From Lentzea jiangxiensis (lineage in GTDB: Bacteria > Actinomycetota > Actinomycetes > Mycobacteriales > Pseudonocardiaceae), in assembly GCF_900104175.1 (NCBI RefSeq), contig NZ_FNIX01000022.1, forward strand, positions 47,084 to 111,083: 64,000 nucleotides of DNA. Reading direction: 5' to 3'. This document shows positions 34,419 to 43,220 of the stretch, one piece after another. The position numbers were made by a program, and so were the translations under genes. The notes beneath the pieces are model-generated. The model was not told where the DNA came from. It ran no database searches and saw only the letters and a list, made by a program, of their open reading frames with translations. Position 1 is the first letter of the stretch; every line of letters starts with the position of its first letter.

Positions 34419-36122
34419 CTACGGCAGAGTCCAGCGCTGGTTGGTGCCACCGTGACAAGTCCAGATGATCAGGCTCGTGCCGTCCGCCGAACTGCCGCCG
34501 TTGGCGTCCAGGCACCTGTTCGCCTGCTGGTTGACCAGTGAGCCGTTCGCCCCGGTCGTCCAGTTCTGCGATCCGCTGCCGTTGCACGTCACCAGCTGCA
34601 CCTGCGCGCCGTTGGCCGTGCTCCCGCCCGCGACGCCCATGCACTTGTTGAGGGCGCGCAACGTGTTCCCGCTGACCGTCCACTGCTGACCCGCGTTGGT
34701 GTTGCAGGTCCACAGCTGAATCCTCGTGCCGTCCGCCGTGCTGCCGCCGGCGACGTCCGCGCACTTGCCGGAACCGCCGGTGATCCGCCCGGTGCGCGGG
34801 ACCGTGCCGCCGAGTTCCTTGATCCGGACGTTGCGGAACGACACGTCGTCACCGGAACCGTGGTTCTGCAGGGCGATGTGCCCCGAGGTGAGCGACCTCG
34901 CCGGGTCGGTGTTGGTGAAGTCGTTGATCTTCACGCCGTTCAGGAACACCTGCAGTCGTTCGCCCTCGACCAGCAGCTCGTAGGTGTTCCACTCACCGGG
35001 CGGGTTCAGCGCGGCGTCCCTGGCGGCAGTGTCGGGGGCCTTGACCCCGTAGATCGCCCCTGTCGTCTTGTCCGCGGTGTCCGTCGCGTCGATCTGGACC
35101 TCGTACCCGTTGGCGAGAGCCGAGTCCGGGGTGCTGCCCGCCGGGAACCCGAGCACCACACCGGAGTTGTCGTCCCCCGGCATCCGCCAGTCGAGCTTGA
35201 GCGAGTACGACCGGAATTCCTTGGCGCTGTACCACAGCATGCCCATGCCGCCGGACGCGGTGAGCGTGGCGTCGCTGTTGGTGAAACCACCGGGGCCCGC
35301 CTGCGTCCACCCGGTCGTGGACCCGTTGTAGAGGGCGGTGTAGCCGGTCTCGGCACGGCAGTCGGCCTTCGTCCTGTTCGCCGCGTACCGGATGCCGCCG
35401 AGGATCATCGTGCGGAACGCCGGATCGGCATAGCTCTCCCTCGTGTGCCCGGTGCCGGTGTAGAAGGAGCGCCCGCTCGACATGGGCTTGCACCACGTGA
35501 TCGGGTGGTCGGCGCCCATCGACCCGCCGGAGTACGTCGTCTCGTCCAAAGTGGACAGGACACGGGCGCCGCCGCGCGGGTTGGTGCGGTAGTTGTACCA
35601 CTCGTCGGTGCGCACCCAGGCCGGGGAGAGGTGCGCGGTGGCGGCGTGCGCACGGTTCTCCGTCCGGATCGTCGCCTGCTGGATGGCCGGGTGCGACGCG
35701 AAGTACGCACCCACCAGTTCTCCGTAGAACGGCCAGTCGTACTCGGTGTCGGCCGCCGAGTGCACACCCACGTAACCACCGCCGCCGCGGATGTAGGACT
35801 CGAAAGCGCTCTGCTGGGTGGCGTTCAGGACGTCCCCCGTGGTGTTGAGGAACACCACGGCCTCGTACTGCGCGAGGTTGGCGGTCGTGAACTGCGCGGC
35901 GTCCTCGGTGGCGCTCACCGTGAAGTTGTTGGCACCGCCCAGGTCGCGGACCAGCTGGATGCCGTTGGGGATCGCGTCGTGCCGGAAACCCGCGGTCTTG
36001 GAGAACACCAGCACGTCGTACGGTGTGTCCGCGGCCGCCGCCTGTGGTGCGGAAGCGACCCCGCCCACGACGAGTGTCGCGGCGACGACGCCGAGCACTC
36101 GTCGCCAAGCCTGGTAGGTCAT
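34419..36122 (-). CDS. Secreted ThuA plus DUF1080 (3-keto-disaccharide hydrolase) plus ricin lectin
   Basis: This is a 567-residue protein; ATG 36122 follows GGAGG. The signal peptide is ~1-31. ThuA-like domain ~35-250 (VLVFSKTAGFRHDAIPNGIQ, GGYVGVHSAADTEYDWPFYG, GADHPITWCKP). DUF1080 ~260-440 (YTALYNGSTTGWTQAGPGGF, LKLDWRMPGDDNSGVVLGFP, NGYEVQIDATD, GEWNTYELLVEGERLQVFLN), a laminin-G-like fold now known to hydrolyse 3-keto-glycosides. The ricin trefoil spans ~445-567. The pairing suggests extracellular cleavage of oxidised disaccharides. It is 36 bases downstream of the GSDH gene, so oxidation and cleavage are co-produced. Confidence 0.9.
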   Translation of the reverse strand: MTYQAWRRVLGVVAATLVVGGVASAPQAAAADTPYDVLVFSKTAGFRHDAIPNGIQLVRDLGGANNFTVSATEDAAQFTTANLAQYEAVVFLNTTGDVLNATQQSAFESYIRGGGGYVGVHSAADTEYDWPFYGELVGAYFASHPAIQQATIRTENRAHAATAHLSPAWVRTDEWYNYRTNPRGGARVLSTLDETTYSGGSMGADHPITWCKPMSSGRSFYTGTGHTRESYADPAFRTMILGGIRYAANRTKADCRAETGYTALYNGSTTGWTQAGPGGFTNSDATLTASGGMGMLWYSAKEFRSYSLKLDWRMPGDDNSGVVLGFPAGSTPDSALANGYEVQIDATDTADKTTGAIYGVKAPDTAARDAALNPPGEWNTYELLVEGERLQVFLNGVKINDFTNTDPARSLTSGHIALQNHGSGDDVSFRNVRIKELGGTVPRTGRITGGSGKCADVAGGSTADGTRIQLWTCNTNAGQQWTVSGNTLRALNKCMGVAGGSTANGAQVQLVTCNGSGSQNWTTGANGSLVNQQANRCLDANGGSSADGTSLIIWTCHGGTNQRWTLP

Positions 36123-36159
36123 CTCATCCTCCTTGGTGTCGAAGCACGCGGCGGGGTCG

Positions 36160-38997
36160 TCATGGCAGCGTCCAGCGCTGGTTCGTGCCGCCGTGGCAGC
36201 TCCAGATGATCAGCACCGTGCCGTCGGCGGTACCAGCGCCGTTGGCGTCGAGGCACTTGCCGGACTTCGTGTTGACCACGGAACCGTTGGCGCCGGCGGT
36301 CCAGTTCTGGCTCGTGGCGCCGTTGCAGGTCCCCAGCTGCACGGCGCCGCCGTCGGCGGTGCCACCGTTCGCGACGTCCATGCACTTGCCCAACGCCCGC
36401 AACGTGGTCCCGTCGACCGTCCACTGCTGGTTCGTGCCGCTGTTGCAGGTGTACAGCTGGATCCGCGTGCCGTCCGCGCTGGTGCCGCCGGTGACGTCAG
36501 CGCACTTGCCGGACGCCGCCCCGGTGATCGGGCCGGTGCGACCGCCACCACCCGAGGACGTGTCGAACGTGAAGGCGTCCACGTCGAACAGGTAGCCGGT
36601 GCCGGTGCCGGCGAACGTCAGGTACAGCCTGCCGGTGGTCGTGGGCACGTTCGTCAGCGCGGTGGAGACCTCGCGGAACGTGTCCCATCCCCCGGTCACC
36701 GGCACGGTCAGCGTGGCCAGTGCCGGACCGGTCTGGGAACCGCTGCGCACCGTGATCGTGCCGCCCGCGCCCGCGGAGGACACGCGCGCGGTGAACCGGT
36801 TCGCGCCGGTGAGGTTGTAGTTGTCGAACGCGATCCAGTCGCCGTTGTGGATGTCGCCGACGGTGCGGCCGCCCTCGGCCGGCGTCTTGTCGAACAGGCC
36901 GGTGCCCGACTGCGTCGTGTAGTGCTCGGCCTGCCGGTGCCGGGGCTGGAGAACGTTCTGGGCGTGGGTGGTCGCGGGCGGCACGCCGTTCGCACCCTTG
37001 TCGGTGTACTCGGCGTCGAAGACGGCGTAGATGTTCGCCGCCGTGTCGTGCTCACCGTCCACCGGGATCTCGATGGTGCCCGAACAGCCGTTGCGCGAGG
37101 TGATCTTGTGGGAGTGGCTGTCGTGGCCGAGGTGGTAGGACAACGTCACCTTCGTGCAGTCGATCGTCCCGTCCTCCGCGTCGGACACCGTGATCGTGTA
37201 CGGGACGCTGTCTCCGAAGCTGAACAGGCTTCCGTTGACCGGGGTGTTCAAGGTGACGACAGGTGCGGTGTTGCCGACGGTGATGATCACGTTGGTGCTG
37301 CCGGTGAGCCCGGCCGGGTCCCTCACGGTGAGCGTGACGGTGTACTGGCCGTTGGCGGTGAAGGTGTGGCTCGGGTTCGCCGCCGTGGACGTGCTGCCGT
37401 CGCCGAAGTTCCACGAGTAGGTCAGCGCGCCGTTCTCCGGGTCGGAGGAGCCGGCCGACGAGAAGTCCACGGTCAGCGGCGCGGTGCCGGACAGGCGGTT
37501 GGCGGAAGCCCGTGCCACCGGCGCGCGGTTGCCCGCCGGACCGATGTACTCGATGCGGTAGAGCGCGGAGCTCGCGTCGCCGCTGCCCCAGCCGGTGCCG
37601 TAGTCCAGCACGTAGAGAGCGCCGTCCGGACCGAAGCCCGCGTCCATGACCTGGGTGCCGCGCCAGGGGAAGTCGCCGACCTGCCCAGCGGAACCGTCGG
37701 GGTTGACGTCGATGGTCTTGATCCAGCGCCGGCCGAACTCGGTGGCGAACACGTGGCCGTCCAGCGAGGCGGGGAACTTGACCGTCGACGGGTTGTTCGC
37801 GTTGTAGCGGTACACGGGCGCGCTCATCGGGGACTCCGACCCGCAGCCGAACGCGGCGAAGGAGCAGTTGTCGTACTTGATCCACGCCGCGCGCGCGGCG
37901 GGCAGGTTCGTCAGGCCGGTGTTGTTCGGCGAGTTGTTGACCGGCGCGGCGCAGTTGAACCGGCTGCCCGACGGCCCGGACGGGAACGTGTAGTCCACGT
38001 AGTTCTCGTCGGTGGTGTTCGTACCCGTGCAGTACGGCCAGCCGTAGTTGCCCGCCGAGGTGATCCGGTTGAACTCCACCTGCCCGGCCGGTCCGCGGCT
38101 GGAGGTGGTCGAGCCGGCGTCAGGTCCGTAGTCACCGAGGTAGATCGTGCCGGTGGCCGGGTCCACGTTGAACCGGAACGGGTTGCGCAGGCCCATGGCG
38201 TAGATCTCCGGCCGCGTGCGGGCCGTTCCCGGCGCGAACAGGTTGCCCGCCGGGATCGAGTAGGACCCGTCGGCGTTCACCTTGATCCGCAGCACCTTGC
38301 CGCGCAGGTCGTTGGTGTTGCCCGCGCTGCGTTGCGCGTCGTACGCGGGGTTGCGGCCCGAGCGCTCGTCGATCGGCGTGTAGCCACCGGAGTCGAACGG
38401 GTTGGTGTCGTCGCCGGTGGACAGGTACAGGTTGCCCGCTGCGTCGAACTCGATGTCACCGCCGACGTGGCAGCAGATCCCCCGGCTCGTCGGCACGTCC
38501 AGCACGGTCACCTGGCTCGCCGTGTTGAGTGTGAAGTCGGCGTTGAGGGTGAACCGGGACAACCGGTTCACGCCGTTCCACTGGGAGAAGTTCGTCCCGC
38601 TGGACGGCGCGTCACCGGTAGGTGTCGACAACGGCGGCGAGTAGTAGAGGTAGATGTGCCGGTTGGTGGCGAAGCCGGGATCCGCCGCGATGCCCTGCAG
38701 CCCCTCCTCGTCATGGGTGTAAACGGGAATGTTCGCAATCACGCTTGTGGCACCGGCCGCCGTGGTGCGGCGCAGCGTGCCGTTGCGGGAGGTGTGCAGC
38801 ACAGAGCGGTCCGGCAGCACGGTCATCGACATGGGCTCGCCCATCTCGGCGACGCCCTTGGCCAGCTCGACCTGCTGGAAGTCGGCCGGGTTGACGGTGT
38901 GCGCGGCGGCCGGCGGCGCGGTGCCGGCCGAAACGGCCGCGGCGCCGGCCACGGTCAGAAGCGCGGCGGAGAGCACCGCGGTGAGTCGGTTTCTCAT
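36160..38997 (-). CDS. Secreted glucose/sorbosone dehydrogenase with PKD, CBM6-like and ricin modules
   Basis: This is a 945-residue protein; ATG 38997 has a weak GAAGG. The signal peptide is ~1-32. GSDH propeller ~35-470 (MSMTVLPDRSVLHTSRNGTL, HVGGDIEFDAAGNLYLSTGD, IYAMGLRNPFRFN, GNYGWPYC, FATEFGRRWIKTID, DAGFGPDGALYVLDYG). PKD ~480-560 (LTYSWNFGDGSTSTAANPSH). CBM6-like ~680-800 and a ricin trefoil ~820-945. It is colinear with residues 265-1164 of the 24901-28395 protein and differs mainly by lacking the fused ThuA domain. It is the first gene of the run 38997-31449, and a perfect CelR-type operator lies 250 bases upstream. Confidence 0.9.
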   Translation of the reverse strand: MRNRLTAVLSAALLTVAGAAAVSAGTAPPAAAHTVNPADFQQVELAKGVAEMGEPMSMTVLPDRSVLHTSRNGTLRRTTAAGATSVIANIPVYTHDEEGLQGIAADPGFATNRHIYLYYSPPLSTPTGDAPSSGTNFSQWNGVNRLSRFTLNADFTLNTASQVTVLDVPTSRGICCHVGGDIEFDAAGNLYLSTGDDTNPFDSGGYTPIDERSGRNPAYDAQRSAGNTNDLRGKVLRIKVNADGSYSIPAGNLFAPGTARTRPEIYAMGLRNPFRFNVDPATGTIYLGDYGPDAGSTTSSRGPAGQVEFNRITSAGNYGWPYCTGTNTTDENYVDYTFPSGPSGSRFNCAAPVNNSPNNTGLTNLPAARAAWIKYDNCSFAAFGCGSESPMSAPVYRYNANNPSTVKFPASLDGHVFATEFGRRWIKTIDVNPDGSAGQVGDFPWRGTQVMDAGFGPDGALYVLDYGTGWGSGDASSALYRIEYIGPAGNRAPVARASANRLSGTAPLTVDFSSAGSSDPENGALTYSWNFGDGSTSTAANPSHTFTANGQYTVTLTVRDPAGLTGSTNVIITVGNTAPVVTLNTPVNGSLFSFGDSVPYTITVSDAEDGTIDCTKVTLSYHLGHDSHSHKITSRNGCSGTIEIPVDGEHDTAANIYAVFDAEYTDKGANGVPPATTHAQNVLQPRHRQAEHYTTQSGTGLFDKTPAEGGRTVGDIHNGDWIAFDNYNLTGANRFTARVSSAGAGGTITVRSGSQTGPALATLTVPVTGGWDTFREVSTALTNVPTTTGRLYLTFAGTGTGYLFDVDAFTFDTSSGGGGRTGPITGAASGKCADVTGGTSADGTRIQLYTCNSGTNQQWTVDGTTLRALGKCMDVANGGTADGGAVQLGTCNGATSQNWTAGANGSVVNTKSGKCLDANGAGTADGTVLIIWSCHGGTNQRWTLP

Positions 38998-39247
38998 GAC
39001 AAGTCATACCTTCGGTCTCGTTGACGCGCTGATGCGGGGTTCGCGGTGGAGAGCCGGTCAGTGGCACGGCGGGCAGGTCCGGGTGAGCGGGTGCGTCGGA
39101 GGCAGATCCGGTGCGAGCGTCGCGGCGCCGGCCGAGACGAGCGAGAAGACCGAGGAACGCGCGAAGACCCGGCTGCGTTGCCGGTGACTGGAAGTACGAG
39201 GCCATGATCGTCCTTCTCCGTTGAAGGTGTCTGCCGGCCGACCCTTC

Positions 39248-39261
39248 TGGGAGCGCTCCCA
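39248..39261. promoter_or_regulatory. Second CelR-type operator
   Basis: TGGGAGCGCTCCCA, identical to the core in front of the GH10 gene, is flanked here by TTC and GAA to give a 20-base palindrome. It lies upstream of the GSDH gene and downstream of the inositol-phosphate synthase gene, so the run 38997-31449 is the likely target. Confidence 0.8.
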
Positions 39262-39318
39262 GAAGAGGATCGAAGTCGGCCCGCCCTCCCGTTGCCGGAA
39301 GTGCGGGCCGAGTTGGTG

Positions 39319-39387
39319 CTAGGTGGTCCGGAGCAGCGGCAGGCTCACTCGAGGGTGGCCTCGCCTCTTCTTCGTGGTGGTGTTCAC
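39319..39387 (-). CDS. Candidate 22-residue leader peptide
   Basis: GTG 39387 is preceded by GAAGGAG and opens a short frame (VNTTTKKRRGHPRVSLPLLR, then TT, stop TAG). It lies between the synthase gene and the CelR-type operator. The ribosome binding site is better than that of the gene downstream. It is very basic. It may be a leader or a chance frame. Confidence 0.3.
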   Translation of the reverse strand: MNTTTKKRRGHPRVSLPLLRTT

Positions 39388-39446
39388 GCCTGCTCCTTCG
39401 CAGGAAAAGGGTTGCGCAGCGGAGTCCGGCCTCGTGGATCGATCTG

Positions 39447-40592
39447 TCAGCGGGTGCCCAGGGTTCGGGCCCACTCGTGGAGTTCTCGGGCCTGTTCCGC
39501 GAGCCGGTGTTCGTCGCTGCCCAACGGGTCCTTGAAGAAGAACGCGAGCGCGCCCTGGACACCGGTCCGGCCCGCCGCGTGGGCGGCGGCCATCAGGCGG
39601 GCGAGGTCGAGCACCAGCGGGGCGGCCAGAGACGAGTCCAGGCCGTTCCAGGTCAGTTGCAGCGACATCCGCGCGCCGAGAAACCCTTCGAACGACACGT
39701 GGTCCCACGCCGTCTTGCGTTCGCCGAAATCGGGTACGTGGTCGATGTGCAGGGGCGCGGTCACGTCCTCACCCAGCAATGCCGCCAGCCCCCTGGTCTT
39801 GGACGCCAGCTTGCTCTCCGCGTGCGCTGGGTCCTCCAGAGTGGCCCCGTCACCCCCGCCGAGCAGGTTCGTGCCCGTCCAGGACAGCACGCGCAGCGCT
39901 CGCGACGTGAACATCGGTGCGAGCGCTGCTCGGACCAGTGTCTCCCCCGTCTTGCCGTCCCTGCCCGCGTAGGGCAGGGCGTTCGACCGCGCCAGCTCGT
40001 CCAGCGCGGGCAGCGCGACCCCGGTGGACGGCGTGAAGTCCACGAAGGCGCATCCCGCTCGGAAAGCGGCGTAGGCGACGAGAGAACTCGGCGGCAGCAC
40101 GACGTTTCCCGGCACGGCGAGCGCTTCCTCCAGCGCGGCGAGCGAGTCGTGCTCGACCCGCACGGGTGGCTCGGTCGACGCCACGTTCACCACCACGACG
40201 CGGGCCAGCTCGTGCCGGGCGCGGAAGTCGGCGATGTCCCCGGCCAGCCGCCGGGCGGCGTCGGCCTGGCTCGGGGACGGCGCCGCCGGGTCGTAACCGG
40301 GCCGGATCTCCGCGTCCGCGGCATCCAGCCCGCTGGCGATACACCCCGCCACGTCGTACGACAGCACGCCGTCGCGCACCAGGGACTCGACCCGCTTCGC
40401 CAGCGGCGTGGTCACGATGTCGTGCCCGCCGACCACGAACGCGTCCCACGGCGCCAGGTTCGCGTCCAGCAGCTCGGTAACGCAGCCGACAGGCGGCACG
40501 AGACCCGCGCGCAACGCGACCAGGCCGCTCACGGCAGTGGCCGCCACCGATCCCCTGGCACCGTTCAACCACAAGCCGATTCGTTCGGCCAC
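39447..40592 (-). CDS. Myo-inositol-1-phosphate synthase family protein
   Basis: This is a 381-residue protein; GTG 40592 follows TGAGGAG. The N-terminus is a Rossmann segment (RIGLWLNGARGSVAATAVSG). Family stretches follow: FVVGGHDIVTTPLAKRVESL, RVVVVNVASTEPP, FVDFTPSTGVALPALDELAR, LPYAGRDGKTGETLVRAALA (a KTG motif conserved in Ino1), VLSWTGTNLLGGGDG and VSFEGFLGARMSLQLTWNGL. Length matches prokaryotic Ino1 (~360-380), not the ~510-residue eukaryotic form. It converts a sugar 6-phosphate to a cyclitol phosphate with NAD as a bound cofactor. It could supply the cyclitol for the EboD-less ebo cluster, but it is 17 kb away, so this is inference. Confidence 0.88.
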   Translation of the reverse strand: MAERIGLWLNGARGSVAATAVSGLVALRAGLVPPVGCVTELLDANLAPWDAFVVGGHDIVTTPLAKRVESLVRDGVLSYDVAGCIASGLDAADAEIRPGYDPAAPSPSQADAARRLAGDIADFRARHELARVVVVNVASTEPPVRVEHDSLAALEEALAVPGNVVLPPSSLVAYAAFRAGCAFVDFTPSTGVALPALDELARSNALPYAGRDGKTGETLVRAALAPMFTSRALRVLSWTGTNLLGGGDGATLEDPAHAESKLASKTRGLAALLGEDVTAPLHIDHVPDFGERKTAWDHVSFEGFLGARMSLQLTWNGLDSSLAAPLVLDLARLMAAAHAAGRTGVQGALAFFFKDPLGSDEHRLAEQARELHEWARTLGTR

Positions 40593-40639
40593 GACCGTCT
40601 CCTCTCATCAACCGGCCCCTCTGCCGACCGGACCGAACG

Positions 40640-40830
40640 TCGCCGACCGCGGGTCGAAAGCGTCGCGGCGAAGGAACTGCGGTGCGTCGGATGCCCGACG
40701 AGCCGGTCCGTTCCCGCGTCCTCCCGGTCAACGCTGATCGACCCGGCGCAGCCGATGCTGTCGAGCATCCGGAACGTGCGCTCCCACGGCACGTCACCAT
40801 GTCCGGTGAAGACCAGGTCCCATTCCCGCC
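40640..40830 (-). pseudogene. C-terminal remnant of a sugar-phosphate isomerase/epimerase
   Basis: The minus frame reads LVFTGHGDVPWERTFRMLDS, then IGCAGSISVDREDAG and DRLVG. This resembles the end of xylose-isomerase-like epimerases (GxGDVPWxRTFRMLxxIGYxGPISVExEDAGMDRL), with the metal-binding Glu changed to Asp or shifted. Upstream frames up to ~41050, which has a GGAGG-ATG, do not join it without frameshifts. It would have preceded the synthase gene in the same direction. Confidence 0.45.
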
Positions 40831-41246
40831 GGGGACTGGACCGCGGCAGGTGCGAACCATGCGACCCTTGCCGGCCTGGCGCCGGGCGTCCTCGCAGCCA
40901 ACGGGGTAGGTCCGGTCGCGGATGATGCGGGTACGACCCAGCCGCTCCAGCAGCGCACAGGTCCTCCGAGACGCCTCCACCCGGTGAGCGAAGACCATTG
41001 TGGACAGTTTGGCCGGATTGCCGAACTCCGGCGCGGTCACGCCTGGACGAGCTCACCATCGAGTCCTCCGCGCCCTGAGAATTGGCACGACAGCAGGGAA
41101 TTCAGTCTTCCGAACCGTCAAGGTAGTGAACCGTCTTTCGCGCGGTCAAGGTCGTAGCGGTGTCACATATCAGCCAACTTCTCCTTGACCGGCGTTCGAC
41201 ACAGCACCTCCCGAACAGCATTGGCAAGTCAGTCCATTTTGGACAT

Positions 41247-41813
41247 TCACTCGGTTGGCCCACCCGACCTCGTCAGCACCTGGAGGAACGCACGCGACCA
41301 CTGGGGCAGGTCGGGCCAGCCGCGGCAGGACACCATCGCGCCGTCCACGACGTCCGGCCCGTCGACGAAGGTGGCGCCGGCCAGCTCCACGTCGACCTTC
41401 AGCGGCGGATACGCGGCGGTCGTGCGACCGCGCAGAAGTCCCAACGCGGCCGGGACTTGTGGGCCGTGGCAAATCGTGCCGACCGGAAGCTCGTGAGCGA
41501 AGAAGTACGCGACGATGCGGGCCACGTCCGGGTCCGTGCGGATGTACTCCGGTGCCCGGCCACCCGGGATCACCAGCGCCTCGTACTCCTCCGGACGCAC
41601 GTCCGCGAACGCCAGGTCCACGGGCAACCGACGACCTGGCTTCTCCGTGTAGGCGTCGCACCCCGGTTCGAAGTCGTGCACCACCAACTGCACCGGACGT
41701 GTCGTCGGCGCGGCAACGACCACCTCGTGGTCGTCCTCACGCAGCCGGAACAACGGGTACATCGAATCGAGCTCCTCCGCTGCGTCCCCCGCCAGCATCA
41801 GCACTCGTGCCAT
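41247..41813 (-). CDS. DJ-1/PfpI family protein
   Basis: This is a 188-residue protein; ATG 41813 follows GGAAGG. VLMLAGDAAEELDSMYPLFR carries the conserved Glu, LVIPGGRAPEYIRTD the GG loop, and LPVGTICHGPQVPAALGLLR the nucleophile-elbow Cys (ICHG). Members act as glyoxalases, deglycases or chaperones. The AEELD and CHGPQ forms fit the PfpI-like branch. The gene is alone. It may protect against reactive carbonyls made by sugar oxidation, but that is only suggested by the neighbourhood. Confidence 0.88.
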   Translation of the reverse strand: MARVLMLAGDAAEELDSMYPLFRLREDDHEVVVAAPTTRPVQLVVHDFEPGCDAYTEKPGRRLPVDLAFADVRPEEYEALVIPGGRAPEYIRTDPDVARIVAYFFAHELPVGTICHGPQVPAALGLLRGRTTAAYPPLKVDVELAGATFVDGPDVVDGAMVSCRGWPDLPQWSRAFLQVLTRSGGPTE

Positions 41814-41864
41814 GCGCCTTCCTCTCTCCCTGTGCGGTTTCCTTCAGTTCTTCGGCAAGAGCTG

Positions 41865-42425
41865 TCATCGCTGGTTGGTGCCGTTGTTCGCAGTCCACTG
41901 CTGGAGCTGCGGGCCCGCGATGAAGGAGGAGCGGTTGACGTCGAGCGCCTCGCCTGTCGCGACGTGGCGCAGGGTGAACGATCCGATCTGCCCGGCACTG
42001 ATGGTTCAGGTCGCGTTTCCGCTCTGCTGCGTTGTTTTGGCGCTGTCGGCGGTGGAGTTGTGCTTTCCCGGCAACCGGACCGGCACCTGGCTTCACTGGA
42101 GCGACCGTCACGTCACAGGTGAGGGTCTGGTCGGCCACCGAGGTGCGGACGAAGGAGTCGTTCACGTGCACAACCGGGTGCACGCGCAGGAACGCCGAAC
42201 GGAGGATCCCCTGCGGCACCACCTTCGACCAGTTGGCGGCGTCGAAAACCGGGTACATGCCCGCCGGCGTCTTCAACGCGTTGCAGCCCTTCATGTTCAC
42301 GCTGATCGCGTGCGTCGTGGGGGCGGCGATGTCGAAGTTCGACGGGGTGAACGCGGCCGTCCGGGTGGTGACGACCCGTCCAGCGAGCACCCCGCCGCCA
42401 CGGCCGCGAACAGCCCTCGAACCAT
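41865..42425 (-). pseudogene. Frameshifted secreted ricin-lectin protein
   Basis: ATG 42425 follows AAGGAG and starts a signal-like peptide (MVRGLFAAVAAG). The frame shifts within a G run to give VLAGRVVTTRTAAFTPSNFD, MYPVFDAANWSKVVPQGILR and FVRTSVADQTLTCDVTVAPV, an unrecognised domain. A further shift is needed to reach FTLRHVATGEALDVNRSSFI and LQQWTANNGTNQR, a single ricin-type repeat ending at a stop. It is a decayed member of the local lectin-fusion family. Confidence 0.6.
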
Positions 42426-43170
42426 GCCTGAGCTCCTTGTCCGCCAGCCACGAGTCTCCGCACTGGCACCATTTCCGAGTCGTGTCCACAACGGATGGAC
42501 GTCCCGGTGACGGCGGACGCGCCGGGCATGGTCCTGCGCGGACCGGAGAAGACGGATGCCGGTGACCCCGGCTGGCGAACTCGGCGGCCCGCTCAGCGAG
42601 CCGCACGCGCCAGCCGGTCGGCTGATCGCGGACCTCGCGGCGAAGTGGGTCTGGTGGTGATCACAGGCAGCGCCGCCGCGTCGAGCACAAAGGTCTGGAC
42701 AGAGTACGAGACAGCGTTGTCACAGGTACTCCTCGAATCGAGGACAGGGTGCGCGCCGACACGCGCGATTCGTTTGTTGACCATCGAACAATTAGTCGGA
42801 TCGTATCCACGGTAGGGCCTGGAGACAGACCGGTCAATAGGTCGTACATGTCGTTCGAATGAGTCAGATTGCTCCACAGGGCGCAAGCCGACGCCGATCA
42901 GTCGAGTCACCTGGCCCAGCCAGCGGCCAGCTCGTTCTCCGCGGTCTTGGGGCCTCTTCTTGATCGCGGTCCGAGGTCCGTGCAGCAGGAGACAGTCCCA
43001 CCTAACCCGCCGTCCTTCCACGCCTCCCGTCGGTATTTGTATGACTCATTGGCGCTCTCATCGATAGATCGGTGAACTACTGATCAGTCTTGGCGATCCC
43101 GTCAGCCAGGAGGCGGCACGAAATCCACCAGGACGGAAGGTCCACAAGGGATGGTGAGTGATCCTCGACG
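42426..43170. other. No gene recognised
   Basis: About 740 bases of somewhat lower G+C, with no frame showing codon bias or a known domain. A 142-codon minus frame at 42593-43021 looks like chance. No repeat, IS end or tRNA was seen. Confidence 0.4.
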
Positions 43171-43212
43171 AAGGACGCTGCGCTGCGGGTAGATCAGCGG
43201 CACAGCGTCCTT
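43171..43212. terminator. Hairpin terminator after the beta-helix gene
   Basis: Arms AAGGACGCTG (43171-43180) and CAGCGTCCTT (43203-43212) pair perfectly; an inner CGCTG/CAGCG pair extends the stem past a small bulge. It lies just beyond the stop at 43221 on the minus strand. Confidence 0.75.
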
Positions 43213-43220
43213 CAAATGGT

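Noticed and set aside
36133..39024. Open plus frame of 963 codons
   Set aside because: It is opposite to the GSDH gene, with Val/Arg/Gly shadow composition and no motif.
38711..39204. Possible leader gene before the GSDH gene (ATG 39204 with GGAGAAGGA)
   Set aside because: The frame runs almost 290 bases into the GSDH gene and has no recognisable product; the overlap is too long to believe.
42593..43021. Minus frame of 142 codons
   Set aside because: There is no codon-position bias, motif or convincing ribosome site.
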